11,130 nucleotides of DNA from Bacillota bacterium (GCA_012842235.1 DUTE01000121.1:1-11130); one strand, 5' to 3'; positions 1-6,406 are shown, numbered from the stretch's first letter. Program-made: numbers and translations. Notes: a model not told the origin generated them from the sequence alone.

Positions 1-58
1 GGGCATAGATACTGCCAAGGGCGATGCCATTGACGATCTGCTGAACAAAAAGCCCCAC
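1..58 (-). CDS. livH: Branched-chain amino acid ABC transporter permease, LivH type (first 19 codons only)
   Basis: Only the N-terminus is in the window; the gene runs off the left edge. Reading from a GTG at 58-56 gives VGLFVQQIVNGIALGSIYA. The pattern F-x-Q-Q-x-x-N-G-x-x-L-G-S-I-Y-A is the usual N-terminus of LivH, an inner-membrane permease subunit of the branched-chain amino acid (HAAT) importer. The codon immediately before the GTG is an in-frame TGA (61-59), so no earlier start exists in this frame. A purine-rich SD (GGAAGGAAGG, about 76-67) sits at workable distance. It follows the binding-protein gene after 68 bp containing a GC-rich hairpin, in the binding protein-permease order typical of liv operons. 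The family call rests on 19 residues plus context. Confidence 0.8.
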   Translation of the reverse strand, partial: MGLFVQQIVNGIALGSIYA

Positions 59-91
59 TCACTACACCTTCCTTCCTATAATAACAGCAAA

Positions 92-110
92 GGGGGGCTA
101 AAAGCCCCCC
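92..110 (-). terminator. GC-rich intercistronic hairpin between livJ and livH (partial terminator or mRNA-stabilising stem)
   Basis: A perfect 8-bp stem (92-99 with 103-110, six G:C pairs in a row plus C:G and T:A) closes a 3-base AAA loop. On the minus strand it is followed by TTTGCTGTTATTAT, which is T-rich but interrupted, so it is not a textbook intrinsic terminator. It lies 16 bases after the livJ stop and about 34 bases before the livH start. Hairpins here in solute-binding-protein operons commonly lower permease expression relative to the binding protein, by partial termination or by protecting the upstream mRNA 3' end. Which applies here is inference. Confidence 0.55.
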
Positions 111-126
111 CTCCTAGAAGCACTTA

Positions 127-1290
127 TTACGGACGAACTTTATCTACCAACGCAAATTTGCCATCTTTTACTGTTGCAATGGTAACTTCTTTGAGAGGAT
201 TGCGATATTCATCGAAACTAAACTCCCCAGTAACACCTGTTAAACCTTTCGTTGCAACTATCGCTTCATTAACTTTGACAGGGTTAGCTTCACCGGCACG
301 CTCAATTGCATCGGCAAGAAGTAGTGTAGCATCATATCCTAGAGGGCCTGCAAAATTAGGTTCTGCATTGTATTTTTCACGATATTTCTTCAAGAATTCC
401 TGTACCTTTTCAGAGGTATCGGCAGATGAATAGTGTGTTGTAAAGTAACATCCCTCTGCAGCATCACCTGCACCATTGATTAGCTCTTGAGAATCCCAAC
501 CATCTCCACCCATAAAGATTGCATTTAACCCCATTGCTTTTGCTTGTAGCAAAATCTGGGCATCATCACTATAGTAGGCTGGGACAAACACTGCTTCTGG
601 GTTTTTGGCAGCAATATTAGTAAGTTGGGCATTAAAATCTTGGTCTCCGGCGTAAAAGGCCTCTTTAGCCACGATTTCCCCACCAAGTTCAGTAAACTTG
701 AGAGCAAAAGAATCAGCAAGTCCCATAGAATAATCGTTGGTGCTATCATAAAGAATAGCAGCTGTCTTTAACCCAAGATTTTCTCTCGCAAATTTGGCCA
801 TAACAGGACCTTGGTAAGAATCATAGAAACAAACTCGAGCAACAAATTCACTAATTTGTGTAATCTTATCACCTGTTGCTGTAGGTGAAACTATTGGCAT
901 CTTATTTTCTCCTGCCATTTGAGCAGCAACTGTAGTAGGACCCGTTGTTACAGGGCCAACAATTGCTACAACCTTGTCTTGTTCAATTAATTTATTCATA
1001 ATGTTAACAGTCTCGGTAGTATCACCTTTATTATCTTCTGTAATAAGTTCGATCTTTGCCCCATCTAAAATACCGCCTGAAGCATTAATATCATCAACAG
1101 CAAGTACTGCACCATTTTTTGCATTAGTCCCATAGGATGCAGCAGGTCCAGTAAGTGGACCAATAAAACCTATTTTAACGATTTTTTCGTCAACAGACGT
1201 TTTTTCACCTTTGCCTGTAAAAAAAGCAAAATAAACTACTACAGCAAGTGCTAGAACGATTAAAAGAATCCATAGTCCCTTTTTCTTCAT
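127..1290 (-). CDS. livJ: Branched-chain amino acid ABC transporter substrate-binding protein (LivJ/LivK type)
   Basis: A 387-residue extracytoplasmic binding protein of the type I periplasmic fold (Peripla_BP_6/HAAT family). It captures an amino acid, probably leucine/isoleucine/valine, and delivers it to the LivHMGF permease. Residues 1-4 (MKKK) plus a hydrophobic stretch at about 5-24 form an N-terminal export signal or anchor. The mature domain opens at about 37 with IVKIGFIGPLTGPAASYG, the standard HAAT opening; G112-P113 and the SPTATG stretch near 135 also match the family. There is no cysteine lipobox, unlike most Firmicute binding proteins. The ATG at 1290 has a strong SD (GGAGGAGG, 1306-1299) at 8 bases. 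A sigma-H-like promoter lies at 1321-1350, and livH follows. The substrate is inferred from the family and livH; amides or other amino acids remain possible. Confidence 0.92.
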   Translation of the reverse strand: MKKKGLWILLIVLALAVVVYFAFFTGKGEKTSVDEKIVKIGFIGPLTGPAASYGTNAKNGAVLAVDDINASGGILDGAKIELITEDNKGDTTETVNIMNKLIEQDKVVAIVGPVTTGPTTVAAQMAGENKMPIVSPTATGDKITQISEFVARVCFYDSYQGPVMAKFARENLGLKTAAILYDSTNDYSMGLADSFALKFTELGGEIVAKEAFYAGDQDFNAQLTNIAAKNPEAVFVPAYYSDDAQILLQAKAMGLNAIFMGGDGWDSQELINGAGDAAEGCYFTTHYSSADTSEKVQEFLKKYREKYNAEPNFAGPLGYDATLLLADAIERAGEANPVKVNEAIVATKGLTGVTGEFSFDEYRNPLKEVTIATVKDGKFALVDKVRP

Positions 1291-1320
1291 TATCGTTTCC
1301 TCCTCCGTGTTATTTCTCCT

Positions 1321-1350
1321 TTTATTCTACATGGCCAAATATTTCCCTGC
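1321..1350 (-). promoter_or_regulatory. Sigma-H (Spo0H)-like promoter for livJ
   Basis: Read on the minus strand, GCAGGGAAAT (1350-1341) and GTAGAATAAA (1330-1321) match the Bacillus sigma-H pattern (-35 RnAGGAWWW, -10 RnnGAATWW). The 14 bases between AGGGAAA and GAAT equal the spacing in the B. subtilis spoVG promoter as I recall it. One -35 position differs (AGGG instead of AGGA). Transcription would start near 1316-1313, giving a leader of about 25 bases that contains the livJ SD. I see no better sigma-A promoter near the gene. Assignment to sigma-H is by motif only. Confidence 0.6.
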
Positions 1351-1780
1351 TATTAAAACATTTTTTTAGCAACTTATTTCATTTTTGTGAGTTCTATTTC
1401 TATATAAGTTGCGTTATTCGTCTTATTTGCATTAATATGCTGATGCTTTTTATAAATTATCTGTAGCACCCTTGTTACCCTAAATAATTCTTTTGCCTTT
1501 ACACTTTAAAGTAGCATAGTTTTTGCTTGTTTAGATACCTATTGATGCGGCTAGTACACGACTGTGGGACGTTTTTTACCTTTCTAATACTTTTACCACC
1601 ATTTACACTAATCTGCAAGTGTAACTTTGCAAATCAATCCAATTGACATATTTTCTCGGCTAAAAGGTAGAATTGCCAAGATTTTTTGACTCAAACCCCA
1701 TAGGTAGTTGTTTTTAAGACAATACAGCCTGTTTTTAACTAAATACATATGCAAGTAAATTTTATTTAGACCTCTAGTTT
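1351..1780. other. AT-rich intergenic gap, no gene seen
   Basis: About 430 bp lie between the terminator of the rplS-distal genes and the livJ promoter. I find no open frame with an SD, no tRNA or other recognisable RNA, and no convincing second promoter or long repeat. It contains a weak inverted repeat (TGCAA/TTGCA, 1614-1618 and 1627-1631) and an isolated TTGACA (1643-1648) on the plus strand, neither of which I would call functional. Being upstream of livJ, it could hold regulator binding sites. It could also be decayed sequence. Confidence 0.5.
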
Positions 1781-1818
1781 AAATAATAAAAGAGATCTTC
1801 TGTACAGGAAGATCTCTT
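1781..1818 (-). terminator. Intrinsic terminator after the HD-GYP gene
   Basis: An 11-bp perfect stem (1808-1818 with 1790-1800, core AGAGATCTTC/GAAGATCTCT) closes a 7-base loop. On the minus strand it runs straight into TTTATTATTT (1790-1781). It begins 24 bases after the stop codon of the HD-GYP gene and marks the end of the large minus-strand cluster. Confidence 0.9.
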
Positions 1819-1841
1819 AGAGTCTTAGTGTTTCGATGTCT

Positions 1842-2891
1842 TTATGCATTAACAAGTCCGACAATCTCAAATTGATGTCTTCTCGTTACTTCCCTCTTAT
1901 CTTTACTTTCAATCATGTACCCATCTTGGTTGTACATAAGTTCAACCTCTAATTCTTGCTCATCATCTTCGCTTACCGCTACAACTACACCTATGTGGCC
2001 ATCACTAAGTTTTACCGCACTACCTATAGGGTACGGAATAATGTTTTTGAGAAAAGCATCAACTACCTTACGGTCATAATGCAGATCACTCATAGACTTA
2101 ATTACCTGAAGTGCCTCAAAAGGTGTTACACCTCTTTTATATGGTCGATTTGATGTCATAGCATCAAAAGTATCGGCGATCATGGTAATACGTCCTCCAA
2201 GAGATATTTGGCCTTTTTTAAGACCATAAGGGTAGCCTGTACCATTTATTCTTTCGTGATGCTCTTTTATTACAGAAAGTGTGCGTTCTGTAATATCCTT
2301 ATTATTCTCTAAAAGTTTATAACCTTGCTCAGGGTGTTTTTTTACTGCATCCCATTCTTTGGGAGTTAATTGACCAGGTTTATTGAGAATTTCTTGAGGT
2401 ATCAACATCTTTCCTATATCATGGAGTAAAGCTCCAATGCCAAGTTCAATCAAGTCATCTCTTTTCATTCCTAACGTAAACCCTGTAAGAATACTCAGTA
2501 CTGCTACATTAAAACTATGCTCACTTGTATAGTTATCATAGTTTGTTATCTCTGAAACAAAAGCCACAACAGGAGTAAGGTCAATAATTTCATTTACAAG
2601 TTTAGTAATAGTTTCACAAAAAGCATTACTTGATACACTCTTTTTCAAAGTAATCTCCTTAAAGGCAAATTCCATTTTTTCCATAGCATCTTCCCTACTT
2701 AAGGACAGTTCTGTCCCTATTCGATCTTTTTCTACTATATGTACTGCATAGATGCCTCTTTTTTTAAGCCTATTAATAATGCTCTTTCGTAAAGTTACGC
2801 CCTTTAAAAGAAGAATTCTGCCACTATAGTCTAATACATCCTCTGCTAATACCATTCCTTCTATCAATTGATTAACTCCTACTAGGCGCAC
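1842..2891 (-). CDS. HD-GYP domain protein, probable cyclic-di-GMP phosphodiesterase
   Basis: A 349-residue cytoplasmic protein; HD-GYP enzymes hydrolyse the second messenger c-di-GMP at a two- or three-metal centre. Residues 1-55 match the N-terminal module seen in many clostridial members (MRLVGVNQLIEGMVLAEDVL, then GRILLLKGV). The HD-GYP core spans about 105-285 with expected ligands present: H125, HDIGK 157-161, H186, HHE 211-213, the GTGYP signature 217-221, D240, and the DAMTSNRPYK segment 243-252. About 60 residues (290-349) form a C-terminal extension of unknown role, rich in beta-like sequence. No receiver, PAS or membrane segment is present, so the input signal is unknown. The start is GTG at 2891 with AGGAGG 9 bases upstream (2906-2901). 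It lies 30 bp after rnhB with no terminator between, so it is probably cotranscribed, and it is followed by a strong terminator. Activity is inferred from the intact motif. Confidence 0.9.
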   Translation of the reverse strand: MRLVGVNQLIEGMVLAEDVLDYSGRILLLKGVTLRKSIINRLKKRGIYAVHIVEKDRIGTELSLSREDAMEKMEFAFKEITLKKSVSSNAFCETITKLVNEIIDLTPVVAFVSEITNYDNYTSEHSFNVAVLSILTGFTLGMKRDDLIELGIGALLHDIGKMLIPQEILNKPGQLTPKEWDAVKKHPEQGYKLLENNKDITERTLSVIKEHHERINGTGYPYGLKKGQISLGGRITMIADTFDAMTSNRPYKRGVTPFEALQVIKSMSDLHYDRKVVDAFLKNIIPYPIGSAVKLSDGHIGVVVAVSEDDEQELEVELMYNQDGYMIESKDKREVTRRHQFEIVGLVNA

Positions 2892-2921
2892 TTCTTTTTG
2901 CCTCCTCGAGCTAGATAGAAG

Positions 2922-3746
2922 TTAAAATAGACTGCCCTGTTTAAAGGAGAAGTTTGTCAAAAAGCTTCGCCTGTGAACTGGCGATGGACCTAGCTTTGCT
3001 AAGGCTCGAATGTGTTCTTTAGTACCATATCCCTTATGCTTACTAAAACCATATCCAGGGTAGAATCTATCTAACTCTTCCATCAAAGAGTCTCTTTTTT
3101 CTTTGGCAACAATAGATGCAGCTGCAATAGAGAGCGACTTAGCATCACCCTGAACGATAGGACAGTGTCTTTCTCCTAATATTGGTACTTCTAATCCATC
3201 AACTAACAAATATAGATCCTTTGCTGAGATACCAACTATGTTTGACACTGCCTCTTCCATAGCTTTATGGGTTGCATTTCTAATATTAATCTCATCGATA
3301 AGAGCAACATCAGCCATTCCTACGCCCACATATTTTGCTTTTTCCAAAATAAGATCATAAAAAAATTGGCGTTCTTCACGCTTTAGTTGCTTAGAATCGT
3401 TTATACCTAAAGCCCAATCGAGATTCTCAAAATCTAATACTACTGCAGCTGCAACAACAGGCCCGGCAAGGGGTCCTCTACCTGCCTCATCTATTCCAGC
3501 AACCTGTATTTGAAAATTTCGATCAAATTCTATCATATCCTCTAATTTTTCCAGTTTTAGGTCTAAAGACCTTTTTTGCTTTAAATACGTTTTTAACAGT
3601 CTTTGACAACCAACGCGGTTATCTTTACCTAAAATGTAGATTAGTTTATCGGGAAATTGACCTTTTTTTGCTAATATATCGAGGAGTTCTTTAATCTCAG
3701 AGAGATTCATCTCATCTATTTTAGAGATATCTTCTTCAATGTTCAT
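2922..3746 (-). CDS. rnhB: Ribonuclease HII
   Basis: A 274-residue endonuclease that cuts the RNA strand of RNA:DNA hybrids and single ribonucleotides embedded in DNA. The catalytic carboxylates are visible: D86-E87 in the GIDEAGRGPLAGPVVAAAVVL block, D183 in LVDGL, and D201 in VQGDAKSLSIAAASIVAKEKRD. The C-terminal PGYGFSKHKGYGTKEH and GPSPVHRRSF stretches are standard for RNase HII. About 75 residues precede the catalytic domain, predicted helical and charged; this extension is usual in Bacillus and clostridial RnhB, so the 274 residues are slightly above the roughly 255 of B. subtilis. The ATG at 3746 has an AAGGGG SD (3759-3754) and lies 14 bases after the rbgA stop, so the two are cotranscribed, as in B. 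subtilis ylqF-rnhB. All active-site residues are intact. Confidence 0.97.
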   Translation of the reverse strand: MNIEEDISKIDEMNLSEIKELLDILAKKGQFPDKLIYILGKDNRVGCQRLLKTYLKQKRSLDLKLEKLEDMIEFDRNFQIQVAGIDEAGRGPLAGPVVAAAVVLDFENLDWALGINDSKQLKREERQFFYDLILEKAKYVGVGMADVALIDEINIRNATHKAMEEAVSNIVGISAKDLYLLVDGLEVPILGERHCPIVQGDAKSLSIAAASIVAKEKRDSLMEELDRFYPGYGFSKHKGYGTKEHIRALAKLGPSPVHRRSFLTNFSFKQGSLF

Positions 3747-3760
3747 TCCTATATCCCCTT

Positions 3761-4603
3761 TTATTCTGGCCTTTCAAGAGACAGGCATCCAAGACCACCA
3801 TCTCTAAAGTCTTTCAAGAGTATTAACGCTGCTTGAGAAGTGTCAACTCGACCACCACTTCTAAGACAACCTCTTTTTTTGCCAATCTCGATGAGATTTT
3901 GGTAAGGATCATCTAAAAGCTTTATTTTATAACGATCTTCCAAAACCAAAGGTTCATTATCCATAAGCCATTGCACAAAGTGGAGTGCCGCTAGTTCATG
4001 ATCGTAAAGTTTTTCGTCAATCGCGTTTATTAAGGCTAAAAAAAGTCCAGATTCACCTTTTATCTCCTCAGGCATCATAACACCAGGTGTATCTAGGAGT
4101 TGCCAACCATTAGAGAGAGTAATCCACTGCTTGCCACGGGTAACACCAGGTTTTTGTCCTGTTTTAGCCTTCGACGAGTTAGACAAAGCATTTATTATTG
4201 TTGACTTGCCAACATTTGGCATGCCAAGGACAATTGATCTAAAAGGCCTTAAACCCTTTCTTCTTGCTTGCCAATCATCTTTAATTTTTTGGCCGTAAAG
4301 ATCTAACTCTCTTTTCAATCGATTAACATCCTGTCTACTTTTCCCTGAAAAGATCATAAACTCTGGGAAATTAGACTGCCATATCTTAAGGACATCTTGA
4401 TCAGCAAGGTCTGCTTTGTTTAAGATAACAATTCTCTCTTTGTGCTCGCCAAAAGTAACAAGGGCTGGATTTGCACTTGCTAAAGGAGCTCTTGCATCTC
4501 TAACTTCGATAATAAGATCGACCAAGCTAAGATTTTCTTTCATTTCCCGTTTTGCTTTTTGCATATGTCCAGGAAACCAATGCACTGTAAATTCTGGGAG
4601 CAT
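3761..4603 (-). CDS. rbgA: Ribosome biogenesis GTPase RbgA (YlqF)
   Basis: A 280-residue circularly permuted GTPase that acts late in 50S subunit assembly. The G motifs occur in permuted order: G4 NKAD 62-65, G5 FSGKS 85-89, G1 GMPNVGKST 127-135, G2 threonine T155 in GVTRG, G3 DTPG 171-174. The N-terminal HWFPGHMQKAKREM matches the family; H13 aligns with the proposed catalytic His9 of B. subtilis RbgA. The C-terminal roughly 100 residues are the helical ribosome-binding domain. The frame stays open to 4699, but that extension crosses the rplS terminator and has no SD. The ATG at 4603 has GGAGGT (4615-4610) at 6 bases and gives a length close to the 282 of B. subtilis. It heads rbgA-rnhB-HD-GYP. 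No clear promoter is visible in 4604-4672, so expression may rest on read-through or a weak promoter. Confidence 0.96.
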   Translation of the reverse strand: MLPEFTVHWFPGHMQKAKREMKENLSLVDLIIEVRDARAPLASANPALVTFGEHKERIVILNKADLADQDVLKIWQSNFPEFMIFSGKSRQDVNRLKRELDLYGQKIKDDWQARRKGLRPFRSIVLGMPNVGKSTIINALSNSSKAKTGQKPGVTRGKQWITLSNGWQLLDTPGVMMPEEIKGESGLFLALINAIDEKLYDHELAALHFVQWLMDNEPLVLEDRYKIKLLDDPYQNLIEIGKKRGCLRSGGRVDTSQAALILLKDFRDGGLGCLSLERPE

Positions 4604-4667
4604 TTCCCCACCTCCCTGCTTTTTTTCAACAAATGATTTCAGCGATAATTTATTTCCAATTAAGCAT

Positions 4668-4696
4668 AAAAAAAGGGACTGTTTTGGCAGTCCCTT
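4668..4696 (-). terminator. Intrinsic terminator after rplS
   Basis: A 9-bp perfect stem AAGGGACTG/CAGTCCCTT (4688-4696 with 4673-4681) closes a 6-base loop. A run of seven T on the minus strand (4674-4668) follows, its first two bases being the end of the stem. It begins 5 bases after the rplS stop codon and separates rplS from rbgA. Confidence 0.93.
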
Positions 4697-4701
4697 CACT
4701 T

Positions 4702-5043
4702 TTAAACACGCTCTCTGATTCTTGCAGCTCTACCCTGACGCTCACGCAGATAGTATAGCTTAGCACGACGTACTCTACCTTTGCGTAACATCTCAATATG
4801 GGCAACTTTTGGGCTGTGTACAGGGAAAGTCCTTTCTACACCGACCCCATTGGAGATCTTGCGTACAGTGAAGGTCTCTCTGATGCCACTGCCTTGACGC
4901 TTTATGACGACCCCCTGAAAAGCCTGGATACGCTCTTTGCCGCCTTCAACTACCTTATAATCTACTCTTACTGTATCACCAGGGCGAAACTCGGGAATAT
5001 CGGTCTTTGCGTATTGTTGTTCTACTACTTTAATAAGGTCCAT
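4702..5043 (-). CDS. rplS: 50S ribosomal protein L19
   Basis: A 113-residue ribosomal protein located at the 30S-50S interface of the large subunit. Recognisable blocks are [20 protein letters not shown] near the N-terminus, the [23 protein letters not shown] core, [15 protein letters not shown], and the basic tail [20 protein letters not shown]. Length fits the roughly 114 usual for the family. The frame is open for ten more codons to an ATG at 5073, but that ATG has no SD and lies inside the structured leader. The ATG at 5043 sits 7 bases after a purine-rich SD (GGAGAGGGGG) and gives the conventional N-terminus. It has its own sigma-A promoter, a candidate L19 autoregulatory leader and a terminator right behind it. 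It is therefore expressed as a separate unit within the cluster, suiting a ribosomal protein needed in larger amounts than TrmD or RimM. Confidence 0.98.
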   Translation of the reverse strand: MDLIKVVEQQYAKTDIPEFRPGDTVRVDYKVVEGGKERIQAFQGVVIKRQGSGIRETFTVRKISNGVGVERTFPVHSPKVAHIEMLRKGRVRRAKLYYLRERQGRAARIRERV

Positions 5044-5106
5044 TGTGGTACCCCCTCTCCTTAGGATGTTCATGTCGTCTTCGACAGCGGACCATCCGCA
5101 CTAACG
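5044..5106 (-). ncRNA. Structured rplS 5' leader, resembling the L19 autoregulatory leader
   Basis: The stretch from the predicted transcription start (about 5106) to the rplS ATG can form two alternative structures. One is a 5-bp hairpin GCGGA/TCCGC (5099-5095 with 5091-5087) plus a hairpin TGTCG/CGACA with AAGA loop (5086-5082 with 5077-5073). The other is an outer pairing GGATG/CATCC (5097-5093 with 5068-5064) that encloses the TGTCG hairpin and ends just before the SD (AAGGAG, 5062-5057). The first stem and the outer pairing share bases, as in a switch. Position and form fit the known Firmicute L19 leader family, where L19 represses its own mRNA. I could not compare it with the family consensus. 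Confidence 0.55.
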
Positions 5107-5112
5107 CTCATA

Positions 5113-5141
5113 ATTATAGCATTTTCTTATTTTTGTAGCAA
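5113..5141 (-). promoter_or_regulatory. Sigma-A promoter of rplS (extended -10)
   Basis: TTGCTA (5141-5136), a 17-base spacer and TATAAT (5118-5113) lie on the minus strand, with TGC directly before the -10 as an extended -10 element. The -35 starts one base after the trmD stop codon. The predicted start is near 5106, giving a leader of about 63 bases for rplS. Confidence 0.88.
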
Positions 5142-5142
5142 G

Positions 5143-5835
5143 TTATTTCAGCAAATCTGGTCTTCTCTCGGTAGTTCTTTTTATAGACTGCTTTTTACGC
5201 CATTTAGCTATTTCTTTGTGATTACCACTTAGCAAAATTTCTGGCACCTCTAGGCCTCGAAAAACCCGAGGACGCGTATACTGAGGATACTCTAGCAGAT
5301 CCTCGCTGAAAGACTCTTCGTAGGCAGAATATTCATCTCCTAAAACACCTGGAAGTAACCTTGAAACAGCATCTGTTACTGCCATGGCAGGAATCTCTCC
5401 ACCTGTTAGGACAAAATCGCCAATGGAGATCTCGCGATCTGCAAGAAGCTCTCTAGCTCTTTCATCAAAGCCCTCATAGTGGCCACAAACAAGTATAAGC
5501 TGATCAAGCTTAGTTAGTTCGTTAGCTGTATCTTGTTTAAATGGTTTTCCCTGTGGAGTTAGAAAAACAACTTCACGTAATGCTTCCCTTTGAAAAGTAA
5601 AATCAATTGACTTTACTGCCTCAACTGCATCATAGAGAGGTTCTGGTTTTAAGACCATTCCCGAACCTCCACCATATGGAGTATCATCTACGGTACGATG
5701 TCTATCATAAGTATAGTCCCTTAGATTGTGTACCACTATCTGCAAACTTCCTTGACGTCTTGCCCGTCCTAATATACTTAAAGAAAAGACAGGTTCAAAC
5801 ATCTTAGGAAATAAGGTAATGATATCAATTCTCAT
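5143..5835 (-). CDS. trmD: tRNA (guanine37-N1)-methyltransferase
   Basis: A 230-residue SPOUT methyltransferase that uses S-adenosylmethionine to make m1G37 in tRNAs reading CNN, UGG-like and related codons, which prevents +1 frameshifting. Visible motifs are [10 protein letters not shown] at the start, [18 protein letters not shown] (44-61), [14 protein letters not shown] (113-126), the knot segment [11 protein letters not shown] (137-147), R159, YPQYTRP (183-189) and [10 protein letters not shown] (220-229). The position aligned with E. coli catalytic D169 is E174 (sequence EESF instead of EDSF). The chosen ATG (5835-5833) overlaps the rimM stop as ATGA, indicating translational coupling; a GTG three codons upstream (5844) is possible but less conventional. 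The protein ends soon after the RRPDLL motif, so it is slightly shorter than the 243-255 of B. subtilis and E. coli. Confidence 0.97.
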   Translation of the reverse strand: MRIDIITLFPKMFEPVFSLSILGRARRQGSLQIVVHNLRDYTYDRHRTVDDTPYGGGSGMVLKPEPLYDAVEAVKSIDFTFQREALREVVFLTPQGKPFKQDTANELTKLDQLILVCGHYEGFDERARELLADREISIGDFVLTGGEIPAMAVTDAVSRLLPGVLGDEYSAYEESFSEDLLEYPQYTRPRVFRGLEVPEILLSGNHKEIAKWRKKQSIKRTTERRPDLLK

Positions 5836-6359
5836 TCTTCCCACAAACCTTCTGGTAAATCTACTACAGCCACACCTTTTATTAGATCGATTGAAAGCAC
5901 CAAATCTTTTACTGCAGGGATCATAAACTCTGTTTTTGCAGGAGAATCTGACGAAGGAGTGACAACAAATAGATCTTGAGCTCCCTCTATCACCTCTTTA
6001 ATATTACCTAAAAGACCCCATTTTTTATCTTCTACCTTTAAGCCAATAAGATCAAAGATATAGTAATGATCCTCTGGTAGTTGATACAGCTCTTCTCTTG
6101 TAACGAATAGCTTTTTGCCAACAAGTCCTTCAGCATCATTTCGGGTATCTATTCCTAAAAGCTTGAGAATGATCATGTCTTTATGAACTCTTTGAGCTTC
6201 AATGACATACTTTTCCAAACTCTCTTCGCTCTCTTCTTTGCCTATAAGAACCTTTGACATTTGAGCAAATCTTTCAGGAAAACTTGTATGGGGATAGATT
6301 TTGATTTCTCCTTTTATACCTCTTGCACCCACTACTTGGCCAATGGTATAAAGCTTCAT
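5832..6359 (-). CDS. rimM: Ribosome maturation factor RimM
   Basis: A 175-residue 16S processing and 30S maturation factor that binds S19 and helps form the 30S head. The N-terminal RimM domain (about 1-88) begins [16 protein letters not shown]. The C-terminal PRC-barrel (about 96-170) begins [14 protein letters not shown] and ends [16 protein letters not shown]. Length is normal. The ATG at 6359 is preceded by GGAGGT (6377-6372), but at a long spacing of 12 bases filled mostly by the 10-base palindrome ATAGATCTAT (6360-6369). An intrinsic terminator lies directly upstream, ending just before the SD. Expression therefore appears to need read-through from the ylxM promoter. It overlaps trmD by 4 bases. 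In B. subtilis a small gene, ylqD, separates khpA from rimM; it is absent here. Confidence 0.96.
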   Translation of the reverse strand: MKLYTIGQVVGARGIKGEIKIYPHTSFPERFAQMSKVLIGKEESEESLEKYVIEAQRVHKDMIILKLLGIDTRNDAEGLVGKKLFVTREELYQLPEDHYYIFDLIGLKVEDKKWGLLGNIKEVIEGAQDLFVVTPSSDSPAKTEFMIPAVKDLVLSIDLIKGVAVVDLPEGLWEE

Positions 6360-6377
6360 ATAGATCTATCGACCTCC

Positions 6378-6406
6378 AAAAAAACAGGAGCTTACAAAGG
6401 CTCCTG
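6378..6406 (-). terminator. Intrinsic terminator or attenuator between khpA and rimM
   Basis: A 7-bp perfect stem CAGGAGC/GCTCCTG (6400-6406 with 6385-6391) closes an 8-base loop and is followed by seven T on the minus strand (6384-6378). It begins 4 bases after the khpA stop, and the rimM SD (6377-6372) starts with the next base. There is no space for a promoter before rimM, so this is best read as a partial terminator that lowers rimM-trmD relative to rpsP-khpA. Confidence 0.87.

Noticed and set aside
1540..1600. Possible plus-strand terminator near ACGACTGTGGGACGTTTTTT
   Set aside because: Only three contiguous base pairs can form before the T run, and no plus-strand gene precedes it.
1614..1631. 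Imperfect inverted repeat TGCAA/TTGCA as an operator
   Set aside because: Only five pairs, far from the livJ promoter, and expected by chance in AT-rich DNA.
1545..1646. Small plus-strand frame of 33 codons starting MRLVHD in the intergenic gap
   Set aside because: No SD, no promoter in position and no recognisable composition or motif.
1643..1673. Plus-strand TTGACA followed by TAGAAT
   Set aside because: The spacing is 19 bases and nothing on the plus strand downstream could be transcribed as a gene.
1660..1680. Minus-strand TTGGCA as a sigma-54 -24 element
   Set aside because: There is no GC at the -12 position at the required distance.
1291..1780. CodY-type operator upstream of livJ
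   Set aside because: The best partial match (near 1756-1770) lacks the right half of the consensus and is about 400 bases from the promoter.
4604..4672. A promoter for rbgA in the spacer after the rplS terminator
   Set aside because: Sigma-A hexamers are not found at acceptable spacing, and a GGAAAT/GAAAT pair has 11 bases between elements instead of the 14 expected for sigma-H.
4604..4699. N-terminal extension of RbgA by 32 residues
   Set aside because: The extension runs through the rplS terminator stem, has no SD and does not resemble the family; the ATG at 4603 has a strong SD.
5044..5073. N-terminal extension of L19 by 10 residues
   Set aside because: The upstream ATG has no SD and lies in the leader hairpin; L19 proteins start at the equivalent of the ATG at 5043.
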